A stretch of DNA of 64,000 nucleotides, from contig CALUKE010000004.1 in assembly GCA_944321165.1 (NCBI GenBank), forward strand, positions 1-64,000, in the 5' to 3' direction. The stretch's first letter is position 1; every line of letters begins with the position of its first letter. The notes under the pieces are model-generated. The model did no database searches and was not told where the DNA came from. It worked only from the letters and a program-made list of their open reading frames with translations. A program made the position numbers and the translations under genes. The DNA is from an uncultured Odoribacter sp. (lineage in GTDB: Bacteria > Bacteroidota > Bacteroidia > Bacteroidales > Marinifilaceae). Shown here piece after piece: positions 45,253 through 54,264 of this stretch.

Positions 45253-46161
45253 CTATTTCAATCCCAACGCTTTGCAAATAATAGCCTGACGAGCAAACAC
45301 GCCATTGCGAGCCTGTTCAAAATAATAGGCTTTCGGATTTTCATCGACATCCACGTCAATTTCATTCACACGAGGCAGCGGATGCAAGATACGCATCGTA
45401 TCCTTGGCATTGGCCAGCATGGCATTGCGCAATATGTAAACATTCTTTACCTTTTCATATTCCAACGGATCGGCAAAACGTTCCCGCTGAACTCGGGTCA
45501 TATACAGAATATCCGCCTTATCGATCACCTCATCCAATTCTGTATGTTCATAATAGGGAATATTCAGTTCCTTCAGATGCAATTTATACGCTTGTGGCAT
45601 CTGCAAAGATTCAGGAGCAACAAAATGGAAGGTCGGATGGAAATGACTCATTGCCTGCAAAAGAGAATGTACCGTACGTCCATATTTCAAATCTCCTACC
45701 ATACAGATGGTCAGATTTTCCAAAGTCCCCTGGGTTTTATAGATCGAATACAAATCGAGCATCGTTTGGGAAGGATGCTGATTGGCTCCATCACCGGCAT
45801 TCACCACCGGATGGACAGCCACCTCACTGGCATAGCGTGCCGCCCCTTCTACCGGATGACGCATAACAATCAAATCCGCATAATTATCAACCATTTTAAT
45901 GGTATCTTTCAGGGTCTCACCTTTCGTAACACTCGAAGAAGAAGCATCCGAAAAACCGATAATACGACCGCCCAGACGATTGATCGCTGTTTCAAAACTC
46001 AAACGCGTACGGGTAGAGGGTTCGAAAAACAAAGAAGCAACGACTTTTCCTTCCAGTAAACGCTGGTTCGGATTCGCTTCAAATTCGGAAGCCAGTTTCA
46101 GGACTTCCAAAATCTCTTCTTTACTGTAATCTTCAATGGATACTAAGCTGTGTGTGTTCAT
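45253..46161 (-). CDS. pyrB: Aspartate carbamoyltransferase catalytic chain
   Basis: The start at ATG 46161 ([18 protein letters not shown]) is chosen; the frame upstream opens only with TTG inside the leader terminator. The 302-aa protein has the carbamoyl-phosphate loop [21 protein letters not shown], the [14 protein letters not shown] loop, [23 protein letters not shown] and a late [10 protein letters not shown]. It catalyses the committed step of pyrimidine synthesis. A leader with an intrinsic terminator and a short reading frame precedes it, which suggests attenuation. Confidence 0.96.
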   Translation of the reverse strand: MNTHSLVSIEDYSKEEILEVLKLASEFEANPNQRLLEGKVVASLFFEPSTRTRLSFETAINRLGGRIIGFSDASSSSVTKGETLKDTIKMVDNYADLIVMRHPVEGAARYASEVAVHPVVNAGDGANQHPSQTMLDLYSIYKTQGTLENLTICMVGDLKYGRTVHSLLQAMSHFHPTFHFVAPESLQMPQAYKLHLKELNIPYYEHTELDEVIDKADILYMTRVQRERFADPLEYEKVKNVYILRNAMLANAKDTMRILHPLPRVNEIDVDVDENPKAYYFEQARNGVFARQAIICKALGLK

Positions 46162-46192
46162 ATCGCTATATTTAATGTTTGTGATATACGAA

Positions 46193-46229
46193 CAAAAAAA
46201 AACCAACACGTCAAAGACAATGTTGGTTT
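46193..46229 (-). terminator. Intrinsic terminator within the pyrB leader (candidate attenuator)
   Basis: On the minus strand: 9-bp stem AAACCAACA-complement pair (46229-46221 with 46208-46200), a 12-nt loop, then a run of T to 46194. It ends 32 nt upstream of the pyrB start codon and downstream of a good -7 box, so it must be read before pyrB is transcribed. A terminator placed there makes sense only if it is regulated or partial. Confidence 0.8.
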
Positions 46230-46318
46230 AATAAATCTTTATCAATAAATCGAAGATTCTGTCTGAAATATCCGACAGTATGTCTAAGAATCCCGATATA
46301 TAAATGTTCTGATTTCAT
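46211..46318 (-). CDS. Candidate pyrBI leader peptide
   Basis: A 35-codon frame starting [10 protein letters not shown] and ending NQHCL, with its TGA stop (46213-46211) inside the loop of the leader terminator. A ribosome near the stop would cover the 5' arm of the hairpin and block termination, as in the enterobacterial pyrBI leader. A caveat is that the ATG lies only 9 nt after the -7 box, so the transcript would be almost leaderless. Confidence 0.5.
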   Translation of the reverse strand: MKSEHLYIGILRHTVGYFRQNLRFIDKDLLNQHCL

Positions 46319-46327
46319 ATCAGAGTT

Positions 46328-46335
46328 CAAAAGTA
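46328..46335 (-). promoter_or_regulatory. -7 box of the pyrBI transcript
   Basis: TACTTTTG on the minus strand. A TTTC at about the -33 position is a weak match. The predicted leader RNA is about 160 nt. Confidence 0.55.
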
Positions 46336-46411
46336 TACAAAATTTTCATATCTCTGAAATTTTTTCTCCCCAAATTTCAAAAAATATAAAAACAAATTGA
46401 ATTTCAACAAA

Positions 46412-47617
46412 TTACATTTCCCCATTTAAGGCAACAATCCGATCGACAATATCACTGGCAACCTCCCGCTTGCTTTTCAATGCATAGTGATACTGCCGCT
46501 CTTCCCGATCGATTAAAGTCACCTTATTGGTATCATATCCAAAACAGGCCTCCGGATCCCTCAAACTGTTCAAGACAATCAAATCAAGATTTTTTTTATG
46601 CAACTTCTGAAGGGCATTACAAGTTTCATCGTTTGTTTCCAAAGCAAAGCCCACCAGTATCTGTCCTTTCCGCTTGAGACGTCCCAATGCGGCAGCAATA
46701 TCCTGAGTCGGCTTCAATTCCAATACCAGCCGGTCCTCTCCCCTTTTCAGTTTGGTTTCAGCTGTCCGATCTGGGGTAAAATCCGCTACAGCCGCGCAAG
46801 AAACAATCACATCACTCGTATCTGCATACTCCATCACTTGTTCATACATCTGGGCTGCGGATTCAACATCAACACGCCGGATGGCCGGATGTTCGGTTTT
46901 CAGATTGACCGGGCCTGCCACCAACACCACCTCTGCTCCCCGCTTCGCAAATTCTTCCGCCAAAGCAAATCCCATCTTACCGGAAGAATAGTTGCCAATA
47001 AAACGGACCGGATCGATTTTTTCATAAGTAGGACCGGCTGTCAACAAAACTTTCTTGCCAGAAAATTCATCTCTGCCAGTCAAATGACACTTGATAAAAT
47101 CAACTATTTCCTCCGGCTCCGCCATCCGTCCTTTTCCAATCAATCCACTGGCCAATTCGCCGGCTACCGGTTCTATAATCAAATGACCGAATCCTCTCAG
47201 AATGTCCAGGTTGCGTTGAGTTGCCGGATGTTTGTACATATCCAGATCCATCGCCGGAGCGACCATCACCGGACACTTGGCCGACAAATAGGTCGTCAGC
47301 AACAAATTATCGGCAATGCCATGAGCCATTTTACCCAAGGTATTGGCCGTTGCCGGAGCTATCAGATATAAATCGGCCCACAGCCCCATGTCCACATGAG
47401 AATGCCAATCGCCGTTCTCAGGATTATAAAACTCCACCATTACCGGATGCTTGGATAAAGTAGCCATCGTCAAGGGAGTAATAAACTGTTTGGCCAATTC
47501 GGTCATCACCACCCTGACTTCCGCGCCTTCTTTGACTAACAGACGTACCAGCGCTGCTGCCTTATAAGCAGCAATACTTCCGGTAATTCCTACGATTATG
47601 TGTTTTCCTCGTAACAT
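46412..47617 (-). CDS. coaBC: Bifunctional phosphopantothenoylcysteine decarboxylase / phosphopantothenate-cysteine ligase
   Basis: The start at ATG 47617 (MLRGKHIIVGITGSIAAYKAA) is chosen over an upstream non-ATG opening. The 401-aa protein has an N-terminal flavoprotein CoaC half (HVDMGLWADLYLIAPATANTLGKMAHG, then a catalytic Cys region CPVMVAPAMDLDMYKHPATQ) and a C-terminal CoaB half (LLTAGPTYEKIDPVRFIGNYSSGKMG). The two activities convert phosphopantothenate to phosphopantetheine for coenzyme A. It follows rpoZ after a gap holding a large hairpin. Confidence 0.95.
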   Translation of the reverse strand: MLRGKHIIVGITGSIAAYKAAALVRLLVKEGAEVRVVMTELAKQFITPLTMATLSKHPVMVEFYNPENGDWHSHVDMGLWADLYLIAPATANTLGKMAHGIADNLLLTTYLSAKCPVMVAPAMDLDMYKHPATQRNLDILRGFGHLIIEPVAGELASGLIGKGRMAEPEEIVDFIKCHLTGRDEFSGKKVLLTAGPTYEKIDPVRFIGNYSSGKMGFALAEEFAKRGAEVVLVAGPVNLKTEHPAIRRVDVESAAQMYEQVMEYADTSDVIVSCAAVADFTPDRTAETKLKRGEDRLVLELKPTQDIAAALGRLKRKGQILVGFALETNDETCNALQKLHKKNLDLIVLNSLRDPEACFGYDTNKVTLIDREERQYHYALKSKREVASDIVDRIVALNGEM

Positions 47618-47632
47618 ATCATCAGTTTTAAC

Positions 47633-47678
47633 AAAATGTACCAATGTAACCGTCAAACCTGGTACATTGGTACATTTT
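47633..47678 (-). promoter_or_regulatory. 15-bp hairpin between rpoZ and coaBC
   Basis: Perfect inverted repeat AAAATGTACCAATGT (47633-47647) / ACATTGGTACATTTT (47664-47678) with a 16-nt loop. The second arm region contains a tandem TGGTACAT TGGTACAT. Only four T follow on the minus strand, so it may be a weak terminator, an mRNA processing site, or a protein-binding site. Confidence 0.6.
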
Positions 47679-47699
47679 CAAATCCGTTCCTCAGAACGA

Positions 47700-48053
47700 C
47701 TAATGCAATTTCTTTTCTGCCGGTTTCTTTTCAGTGGCAGAATTCCGGAAATAGATCTGTCCATCTTCGAATTCCTGGGTAGCAATCAAAACCGGTTTGG
47801 GAATCCGCTCATAGAATTTGGAGATTTCAATCTGTTCACGATTTTCAAAAATCTCTTCCAGATTATCTGTATAAGAAGCGAATTCCTGCAACTTACGACT
47901 CAGTTCCTCTTTCATTTCTACAGCTATCTGATTGGATCTTTTGGCAATAATGGCCACCGCTTCATAAATATTATTATCCGCTTTGGCAGCCAATACGGCG
48001 GGATTCCGTGTAATGGTGTTATTAGGTGCTTTTACCTTTTTAAAATCTACCAT
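47700..48053 (-). CDS. rpoZ: RNA polymerase omega/Rpb6-like subunit
   Basis: A 117-aa protein. The Rpb6/omega core is NNIYEAVAIIAKRSNQIAVEMKEELSRKLQEF, followed by a Bacteroidota-specific extension (YERIPKPVLIATQEFEDGQIYF) and a Lys-rich tail. It helps assemble and hold the beta' subunit of RNA polymerase. It lies 24 nt after bamD and before coaBC, the usual order in this phylum, which supports the call. Confidence 0.88.
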   Translation of the reverse strand: MVDFKKVKAPNNTITRNPAVLAAKADNNIYEAVAIIAKRSNQIAVEMKEELSRKLQEFASYTDNLEEIFENREQIEISKFYERIPKPVLIATQEFEDGQIYFRNSATEKKPAEKKLH

Positions 48054-48077
48054 GATTAAGTTTTGTATTAATATTGA

Positions 48078-48878
48078 TTAATCTTCAAAATCATAATTTT
48101 TCAGAAAATTCTGAATATCATCATATTGCTTTTTCATCACAGAGGCATAACGACTTTCGGGATATTCATCCGTAAAATAGTAATATTCCTCCAGCGCATT
48201 GTTATAGCGTTCCACTTTCTTATCCTCGACACTATTCACCGCCATTTCATATTTGGAAGAAAACAACATGTACATGATTTCTTCCCGATACTTGGAACCG
48301 GGGTAATCTTTCAGACAATTCTGCAGACTGATTACCGCCGATTTATAATATTCCCGCAAATAATAGTTTTTGGCGCTCAGATAAGCCTTATAGGACAACT
48401 TATCGCGCATCTCATCCATATAGGTATTGATCTTCTCTTTACGCATACTGTTCGGGTAACGACTCAGGTAGAGCTGAAATTCACTGATGGCTTTTTCCGT
48501 CACCTGCTGATCTAGACGCGGTTTCGGAGAGGCCTTATAATCACAGAAACCGGTCATGAACAAACATTCCTCTGCAAAAGAACTTTCCGGATAAGTCTGA
48601 ATAAACTGCCGGAACAAATTGGAAGCGACCTCATAATCCTTCATATTGTAAGAACAAAAAGCCCGATAATAGGCAATATTTTGAGCTTTGGCCTGCCCCA
48701 CGAAAACCGAACGGATTCCATCCAACAAACTCAGGGCCCGTTGGTAATCCCCCTTATTATAGTACTCAATCGCCTTCTTATAAACGAAATTATAATCGTT
48801 ACTTTTCAGCAATTGTTGATACTCCCCGCAAGACGTCGCAAGCACCAAGACCAATAAAAAACCCCAAATTTTCTTCAT
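48078..48878 (-). CDS. bamD: Outer membrane assembly lipoprotein BamD
   Basis: A 266-aa lipoprotein (VLATSCGEYQQLL, Cys17) made of TPR-like repeats: YKKAIEYYNKGDYQRALSLLDGI, DYEVASNLFRQFIQTYPESSFAEECLFM, AISEFQLYLSRYPNSMRKEKI. BamD sits on the inner face of the outer membrane and, with BamA, inserts beta-barrel proteins. It is the first gene of bamD-rpoZ-coaBC, with a minus-strand TATCTTTG box at 48912-48905. Confidence 0.92.
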   Translation of the reverse strand: MKKIWGFLLVLVLATSCGEYQQLLKSNDYNFVYKKAIEYYNKGDYQRALSLLDGIRSVFVGQAKAQNIAYYRAFCSYNMKDYEVASNLFRQFIQTYPESSFAEECLFMTGFCDYKASPKPRLDQQVTEKAISEFQLYLSRYPNSMRKEKINTYMDEMRDKLSYKAYLSAKNYYLREYYKSAVISLQNCLKDYPGSKYREEIMYMLFSSKYEMAVNSVEDKKVERYNNALEEYYYFTDEYPESRYASVMKKQYDDIQNFLKNYDFED

Positions 48879-48904
48879 AAACGGAACGCTTTTTTTGCAT
48901 CATG

Positions 48905-48912
48905 CAAAGATA
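48905..48912 (-). promoter_or_regulatory. -7 box of the bamD operon
   Basis: TATCTTTG on the minus strand, 26 nt upstream of the bamD start codon. Confidence 0.5.
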
Positions 48913-48918
48913 GAGGAA

Positions 48919-48951
48919 AAAAGTAAAAAGTAAAGAGTAAAAAGTAAAAAG
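48919..48951. repeat. Short AAAAAGT tandem repeat
   Basis: Four to five imperfect copies of AGTAAAA/AAAAAGT between the divergent bamD and oxoamine synthase genes. No known function. Confidence 0.6.
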
Positions 48952-49067
48952 TTTTCGGTTCCTCCCATTTTCAACGATTTTTAATAGTTTCCGTCCACTT
49001 TTTACGACCGTTCTACCATCATTCGGCCTAAGTAATTATACGTATTATTAGATAACTTTTGCTTTTT

Positions 49068-49101
49068 GACTTTCACCTTTTACCTTTATTTATTACTTTT
49101 G
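49068..49101 (+). promoter_or_regulatory. Predicted promoter of the oxoamine synthase gene
   Basis: TTTG (49068-49071), a 22-nt spacer and TACTTTTG (49094-49101). The GTG start lies 46 nt downstream of the -7 box. Confidence 0.55.
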
Positions 49102-49147
49102 CCCGATAAAAATACAGTATTCTATAAATTTTCAAAATATTATCGAC

Positions 49148-50398
49148 GTGGACATTTTTGAAAGAGTAAAAAAACAAAGAGGTAATATTGGCCAGTATGC
49201 CAAAGAAGCACACGGCTATTTTGCATTTCCGAAACTGGAAGGAGAAATCGGTCCCCGGATGATGTTCCGCGGGAAGGAAGTATTGAACTGGAGTTTAAAC
49301 AACTACATCGGTCTGGCAAACGATCCGGAAGTACGGAAAGTAGATGCGGAAGCCGCGGCCCAATGGGGACTGGCTTATCCGATGGGGGCACGTATGATGA
49401 GCGGACAGACCTCTCGTCACGAATACCTGGAATCCCAATTAGCTGATTTTGTCGGCAAACCGGATGCCTTTTTATTAAACTTCGGATACCAGGGAATGAT
49501 TTCTATCATCGACACCCTGACATCCCGCTTCGACTGTATCGTTTATGATGCAGAATCTCATGCCTGCATCATGGATGGCCTCCGTTTGTCTCCGGCCAAA
49601 CGGTATGTATACGTACACAACGACATGGCCAGTCTCCGCAAACAACTCGAACATGCCACTAAATACGTAGAAACAACGGGAGGTGGTATCCTGGTTGTAA
49701 CAGAAGGTGTATTCGGTATGGCAGGAGACTTGGGAAAACTGGATGAGATCACCGCCCTGAAGTCGGAATTTAACTTCCGCCTGCTGGTAGACGATGCCCA
49801 TGGCTTCGGAACCATGGGACCGACAGGAGCCGGAACCGGAGAGCATTTCGGAGTACAGGACAAAGTCGATCTTTATTTCGGTACCTTTGCAAAAGCCATG
49901 GCCGGATTCGGGGCTTTCGTCGCTACAGACGAAGAAGTATGCATGTCTCTTCGTTACAACATGCGTTCACAGATGTTTGCCAAATCACTGACCATGCCGA
50001 TGGTAGAAGGAGCCATCAAACGCCTGGAAATGCTGAAAACCCAACCGGAAAGACGGGAAAAACTGTGGACCATCGCACACGCTCTGCAGGATGGCCTGAA
50101 AGCCGACGGCATGAACATCGGCATCACAAACTCTATGGTTACCCCCGTATACCTGTCCGGAAGTGTTGCAGAAGGTATGCAGGTTGTTTTCGATCTTCGC
50201 GAAAATTACAACATCTTCTGCTCTATCGTCGTATACCCGGTGATCCCGAAAGGACAATTATTACTCCGTCTGATTCCGACCGCCATGCATACGCTCGAAG
50301 ATGTTAAATACACCATCAAGGCATTCAAGAACGTTGCCGACAAACTGGCAAAAGGCGAATACAACAAAGAATTGCTGATTGACGCCAGCAAACTATAA
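49148..50398 (+). CDS. Alpha-oxoamine synthase (serine palmitoyltransferase- or cysteate acyltransferase-like)
   Basis: A 416-aa PLP enzyme with a GTG start (no in-frame ATG nearby). Fold-type I motifs are NYIGLANDPEV, SGQTSRHEYLE, YDAESHACIMDGLRLS, TEGVFGMAGDLGKL, the aldimine-anchoring LVDDAHGFGTMG, and the PLP lysine in YFGTFAKAMAGFGAF. The family condenses an amino acid with an acyl thioester, releasing CO2. Serine would give 3-ketosphinganine for sphingolipids; cysteate would give the base of sulfonolipids (capnine, sulfobacin). The N-terminal extension and lack of a CoA-pocket signature I can read leave both open; glycine acetyltransferase is a less likely third choice. It is monocistronic with its own promoter and terminator. 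Confidence 0.85.
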   Translation: MDIFERVKKQRGNIGQYAKEAHGYFAFPKLEGEIGPRMMFRGKEVLNWSLNNYIGLANDPEVRKVDAEAAAQWGLAYPMGARMMSGQTSRHEYLESQLADFVGKPDAFLLNFGYQGMISIIDTLTSRFDCIVYDAESHACIMDGLRLSPAKRYVYVHNDMASLRKQLEHATKYVETTGGGILVVTEGVFGMAGDLGKLDEITALKSEFNFRLLVDDAHGFGTMGPTGAGTGEHFGVQDKVDLYFGTFAKAMAGFGAFVATDEEVCMSLRYNMRSQMFAKSLTMPMVEGAIKRLEMLKTQPERREKLWTIAHALQDGLKADGMNIGITNSMVTPVYLSGSVAEGMQVVFDLRENYNIFCSIVVYPVIPKGQLLLRLIPTAMHTLEDVKYTIKAFKNVADKLAKGEYNKELLIDASKL

Positions 50399-50404
50399 AA
50401 AGAA

Positions 50405-50437
50405 GGGGATTAAGATCCTGGTCTTAATCCCCCTTTT
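50405..50437 (+). terminator. Terminator of the oxoamine synthase gene
   Basis: Perfect 11-bp stem GGGGATTAAGA / TCTTAATCCCC with a 6-nt loop, then a run of T. Confidence 0.9.
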
Positions 50438-50462
50438 TCATTTTCGGCTATCCCTACTCTTA

Positions 50463-51260
50463 TCATTTTCTGTACTTTAAAGCTTCCGGTATAAAAGCCT
50501 TTATTTGTTCCATTCGATGTGCATCCGAAGGATGAGTAGACATAAACTCCGGTATGCTTTGTCCGCCACTGGCAGCAGACATCCGATTCCAAAACAGGAT
50601 CGCCTCTTCCGGATTATAACCGGCCATTACCATAAAAATCAATCCCAGACGATCTGCTTCCAATTCATGCTTGCGGGAAAAAGGCAATATCACCCCATAA
50701 TTGGATCCCAAACCGATGGCACTTCCTAAAAGCGCCTGGGTCGTTTCTGACTTCTCTTTCAAAGCATAGGCTGCCGCCGTACTTCCCGCCTGAATCAAAA
50801 TCTGCTGGCTCAAACGTTCATTACCATGCCGGGCGATGGCATGGGCGATTTCATGTCCCATAACAACTGCCAGTCCATCATCATTCTGACAAACCGGTAA
50901 AATACCCTCATACACCACGACTTTTCCCCCCGGCATACACCAGGCATTCAATTCCGAGCTTTGTACCAGTTTAAATTCCCACTGATATCCATCTATTTGA
51001 GACTCCAATCCCTGTGATTTCAAATAGGCTTCCACAGCTGCCGCTATTCGTTTTCCGACGTTTTCAACCCGTTGCCGATCCGAAGAACTGGCAGACAACT
51101 TATTCTCCTTCAGAAAATCTTGATAAGAAGTAAGACTCATCTGTACCATCTCACTCTCCGGCATCAGAAGCACCTGTTTACGACCGGTAATCGGCACAGA
51201 AGCGCATTGCACAAACGTCCCCAGCACCAGCAGCCAAACTGTCCATTTCAAAATCTTCAT
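50463..51260 (-). CDS. M48-family metallopeptidase lipoprotein
   Basis: A 265-aa lipoprotein (LLVLGTFVQCAS, Cys19). The zinc site is HEIAHAIARHGNE with the third ligand in HELEADRLG, and STHPSDAHRMEQI follows near the end. It resembles the periplasmic BepA/LoiP proteases that check outer membrane proteins. It begins 13 nt after the queA stop on the same strand, so it is probably the last gene of the ftsX-to-queA transcript. Confidence 0.9.
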   Translation of the reverse strand: MKILKWTVWLLVLGTFVQCASVPITGRKQVLLMPESEMVQMSLTSYQDFLKENKLSASSSDRQRVENVGKRIAAAVEAYLKSQGLESQIDGYQWEFKLVQSSELNAWCMPGGKVVVYEGILPVCQNDDGLAVVMGHEIAHAIARHGNERLSQQILIQAGSTAAAYALKEKSETTQALLGSAIGLGSNYGVILPFSRKHELEADRLGLIFMVMAGYNPEEAILFWNRMSAASGGQSIPEFMSTHPSDAHRMEQIKAFIPEALKYRK

Positions 51261-51273
51261 ATTCCCGTCCTTC

Positions 51274-52323
51274 TTAAATAATCAACATGGCATCCCCATA
51301 TGTTCCAAACTGATATTTTTCCTTCACGGCTGTATCATAGGCCTTCATTACCAAGTCATATCCTCCGAAAGCCGCCACCATCATCAGCAAAGTAGAATAA
51401 GGCAGATGGAAATTAGAGATAAAGGCATCTGCCACACTGAAATCATAGGGTGGAAAAATAAATTTATTCGTCCATCCATCATATTCCGTCAGACGTCCTT
51501 TGGTCGTCACACAACTCTCCAACGTCCGCACGACCGTAGTACCTACGGCACAAATCTTATGCCGTTCATCCTTCGCTTCATTTACAATCTTCACCGTTTC
51601 TGGCCCGACAATAATCTGTTCGGAATCCATTTTATGCTTGGTGAGATCCTCTACATCAACTTCCCGGAAATTTCCCAAACCGACGTGCAAGGTAATATAG
51701 GCAAAATCGATTCCTTTGATCTCCATGCGCTTCATCAGTTCCCGACTGAAATGCAAACCGGCTGTCGGAGCGGCAACCGCCCCTTCATGACGGGCAAAGA
51801 TCGTCTGATAACGTTCCTCATCTTCCGGTTCCACCTTACGGGTAATCATCCGAGGCAGCGGAGTTTCTCCCAATCCGTACAGTAATTTCTTAAACTCATC
51901 GTATTCCCCGTCAAACAAAAAACGCAAAGTCCGCCCCCGGGAAGTCGTATTATCGATCACTTCAGCCACCAAACTGTCATCTTCTCCAAAATACAGTTTG
52001 TTACCGATTCGAATCTTTCGAGCAGGATCGACCAACACATCCCAAATCCGGAGATCCCGATTCAGTTCTCGCAGCAAAAATACTTCAATCTCTGCCCCGG
52101 TTTTCTCCTTGTTTCCATACAAACGAGCTGGAAATACCTTGGTATCATTAAAAACAAATACATCTTTCTCATCGAAATAATCGATCACATCCTTAAAAAT
52201 TTTATGTTCGATCGTACCTGTTTTCCGATCTACCACCATCAAACGACATTCATCACGATTTGCTGAAGGATGTTGAGCAATTAATTCTGACGGCAGTTTA
52301 TATCTGAACTTCGATAATTTCAT
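51274..52323 (-). CDS. queA: S-adenosylmethionine:tRNA ribosyltransferase-isomerase
   Basis: A 349-aa enzyme. It matches QueA throughout: [32 protein letters not shown] at the start, [37 protein letters not shown], and [16 protein letters not shown] near the end. It makes epoxyqueuosine in tRNA from preQ1-modified tRNA and SAM. It follows truB with a 120-nt gap that holds a 7-bp hairpin (52396-52420) and no clear promoter. Confidence 0.96.
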   Translation of the reverse strand: MKLSKFRYKLPSELIAQHPSANRDECRLMVVDRKTGTIEHKIFKDVIDYFDEKDVFVFNDTKVFPARLYGNKEKTGAEIEVFLLRELNRDLRIWDVLVDPARKIRIGNKLYFGEDDSLVAEVIDNTTSRGRTLRFLFDGEYDEFKKLLYGLGETPLPRMITRKVEPEDEERYQTIFARHEGAVAAPTAGLHFSRELMKRMEIKGIDFAYITLHVGLGNFREVDVEDLTKHKMDSEQIIVGPETVKIVNEAKDERHKICAVGTTVVRTLESCVTTKGRLTEYDGWTNKFIFPPYDFSVADAFISNFHLPYSTLLMMVAAFGGYDLVMKAYDTAVKEKYQFGTYGDAMLII

Positions 52324-52443
52324 CGCGAAATGATTTATATTACACTCACAAAGAGTTATTTAACATTCTGATCCATATCCATAAAAACAGTGGACTATTT
52401 CCATCTTTTCTCTGGAAATACCCCTTTCTCTAAACGGTGCAAT

Positions 52444-53160
52444 TTATGATTTTGTTTGCAAAAACACAACTAAATCCTCCAGTTTATTTGCATCAGCCAA
52501 TTGAAATTTTCCTATTTTGGTTCGCCTCAAAGCAGATAAATAAGCGCCACTACCACAAGCCATCCCGATATCATTCGCTAAAGAACGGATATAAGTTCCT
52601 TTTCCACATTCAATCCGTAACTTCAAATCCGGCAGACCATATTCCAGAATTTCCAGGGCATTCACGACTACCTCCCGAGATGGCATTTCTATGTCATTCC
52701 CTTTTCGTGCCTTCTTATAAGCCCGATCACCATCCACCCGAATCGCCGAATAAGCCGGAGGAATCTGACGAATCGTACCGGTAAAATTTTCGAGTACTTT
52801 TTCCAATAACGGCCGATCGATATGCTGATAGGGAAAATTTCCCTCCGGCAAAGTTTCCAGATCATAGGAAGGAGTAACCGCACCGAAACGAAGCGTCGCT
52901 ATATATTCTTTTTCCTGGGCCATAAACTCCTCAATCCGTTTGGTCCACTTGCCGATACAAACAATCACCAAACCTGTAGCCAACGGATCCAACGTCCCGG
53001 CATGCCCGACTTTAATCTTCCCACAACTTGCTCTCAGACACCAGCGGATCTTGTTCACCACATCAAAAGAGGTCCATTTCAAAGGCTTATCCACCAACAA
53101 AAGAGCTCCTTCGTGAAAATTTCCCGCTTCATTATATACAATCTTACACACAATGATCAA
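52444..53160 (-). CDS. truB: tRNA pseudouridine-55 synthase
   Basis: A 238-aa enzyme with the catalytic Asp in [42 protein letters not shown] before it, [19 protein letters not shown], and [14 protein letters not shown]. No ATG precedes the conserved KPLKW motif in this frame. The start is either TTG 53160, which overlaps the uppP stop as TTGA (53157-53160), or GTG 53151. The four-base overlap favours translational coupling from uppP. Confidence 0.94.
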   Translation of the reverse strand: MIIVCKIVYNEAGNFHEGALLLVDKPLKWTSFDVVNKIRWCLRASCGKIKVGHAGTLDPLATGLVIVCIGKWTKRIEEFMAQEKEYIATLRFGAVTPSYDLETLPEGNFPYQHIDRPLLEKVLENFTGTIRQIPPAYSAIRVDGDRAYKKARKGNDIEMPSREVVVNALEILEYGLPDLKLRIECGKGTYIRSLANDIGMACGSGAYLSALRRTKIGKFQLADANKLEDLVVFLQTKS

Positions 53161-53945
53161 TTAAAACACAAAATACCAATGGCTACGACCAAACAATATA
53201 CAGCAAACCAGATCAGTTTTCCCTTTTTCACCAGATTCAGCATCCAGTTACAAGCCACATATCCGGAAAGGAAAGCGGATACGAATCCTACCAACAAGGC
53301 TGTAGCAGAAATACTGCTTTCCGCCGGCGAGAAACCGCCTTTCAACAAATCCAGGAAAGTTTCACCCAAAATCGGCACCAATACCATCAAAAAAGAGAAC
53401 TTCGCCACATTCTCCTTATTGTTTCCGAGCAATATTCCGGTAGCAATCGTCGATCCGGAACGGGACAATCCCGGCAATACGGCACAAGCCTGAGCTATAC
53501 CGATCACAAAAGCATCCAGAAAAGAAATATTTGTTTTCAAACGCGGACGGGCATAATAGGCAAACGCCAGTAAACCGGCTGTAAGCAAAAGAGAAATTCC
53601 GACAACAAACAATCCAGAACCGAAAAGCACCTCCACATCTTCTTTAAAAAACACCCCTACCACAGCAACCGGAATCATCGATAAGACAATTTTAGCTATA
53701 TATTCGGTTTCCGGATTCCAGGAAAAACGGAAAAGCCCCTTCAATAATGCCCAAATCTCCCCACGTAGAACCACAATCGTACTGCACACCGTCGCCGCAT
53801 GTACAACCACTGCAAACGTCAGATTTTCCTCACCTTCGATTCCGAAAAAACTGCTGAAAATCTGTAAATGGCCGGAACTACTGACCGGCAAATATTCTGT
53901 TAAACCCTGTACCAGACCGAGAATCAACGCTTCTAACCAAGACAT
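53157..53945 (-). CDS. uppP: Undecaprenyl-diphosphatase
   Basis: A 262-aa membrane protein (BacA/UppP family) with about eight spans. The two signature motifs are [18 protein letters not shown] at the start and [20 protein letters not shown] in the second half. It dephosphorylates undecaprenyl pyrophosphate so the carrier lipid can be reused in cell-wall and surface glycan synthesis. It lies 33 nt after the DUF3098 gene and overlaps truB by 4 nt. Confidence 0.95.
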   Translation of the reverse strand: MSWLEALILGLVQGLTEYLPVSSSGHLQIFSSFFGIEGEENLTFAVVVHAATVCSTIVVLRGEIWALLKGLFRFSWNPETEYIAKIVLSMIPVAVVGVFFKEDVEVLFGSGLFVVGISLLLTAGLLAFAYYARPRLKTNISFLDAFVIGIAQACAVLPGLSRSGSTIATGILLGNNKENVAKFSFLMVLVPILGETFLDLLKGGFSPAESSISATALLVGFVSAFLSGYVACNWMLNLVKKGKLIWFAVYCLVVAIGILCFN

Positions 53946-53978
53946 AACCTAAACTTATTTCATCTATTCCGCCAAAGC

Positions 53979-54251
53979 TCAATTCTCTTTCTCCATTTCT
54001 TTTTTCGGCTTGCGCATAATGGCCCAGAACACGAAACCAAAGCCAAAAAGCACAACAATCGGTGCCAAGGTAATCCGCCGAAAACTAAAAATATCATAAT
54101 TGAATTCATCCGGACTGCTGGCCCCTCCTCCCATCATCAAAATAAATCCTAAGATAACAATGCCGAAACCGATCAGAATCATCTTATAACTGCTCACTGG
54201 AATCGGAAAATCGATCTTCTTATCCGTATTTTTCAAGTCATTCTTTGCCAT
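53979..54251 (-). CDS. DUF3098 two-span membrane protein
   Basis: A 90-aa protein with two membrane spans (about 25-43 and 60-78). It carries FPIPVSSYKMILIGFGIVILGFILMMGGG and a conserved RRITLAPIVVLFGFGFVFWAIM. DUF3098 is found between ftsX and uppP across Bacteroidota; its role is unknown. It lies 13 nt after ftsX, so it is co-transcribed with a division gene and a lipid-carrier recycling gene. Confidence 0.88.
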   Translation of the reverse strand: MAKNDLKNTDKKIDFPIPVSSYKMILIGFGIVILGFILMMGGGASSPDEFNYDIFSFRRITLAPIVVLFGFGFVFWAIMRKPKKEMEKEN

Positions 54252-54264
54252 ATTTCAATATTTA

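Noticed and set aside
48919..48951. AAAAAGT repeats considered as a phase-variable promoter element
   Set aside because: The copies are imperfect and lie outside the -33/-7 spacing of either divergent promoter, so slippage control is not supported.
52396..52420. 7-bp hairpin between truB and queA considered as a preQ1 riboswitch
   Set aside because: There is no preQ1 aptamer pattern (conserved loop and A-rich tail), and the stem is short; it may be a weak terminator only.
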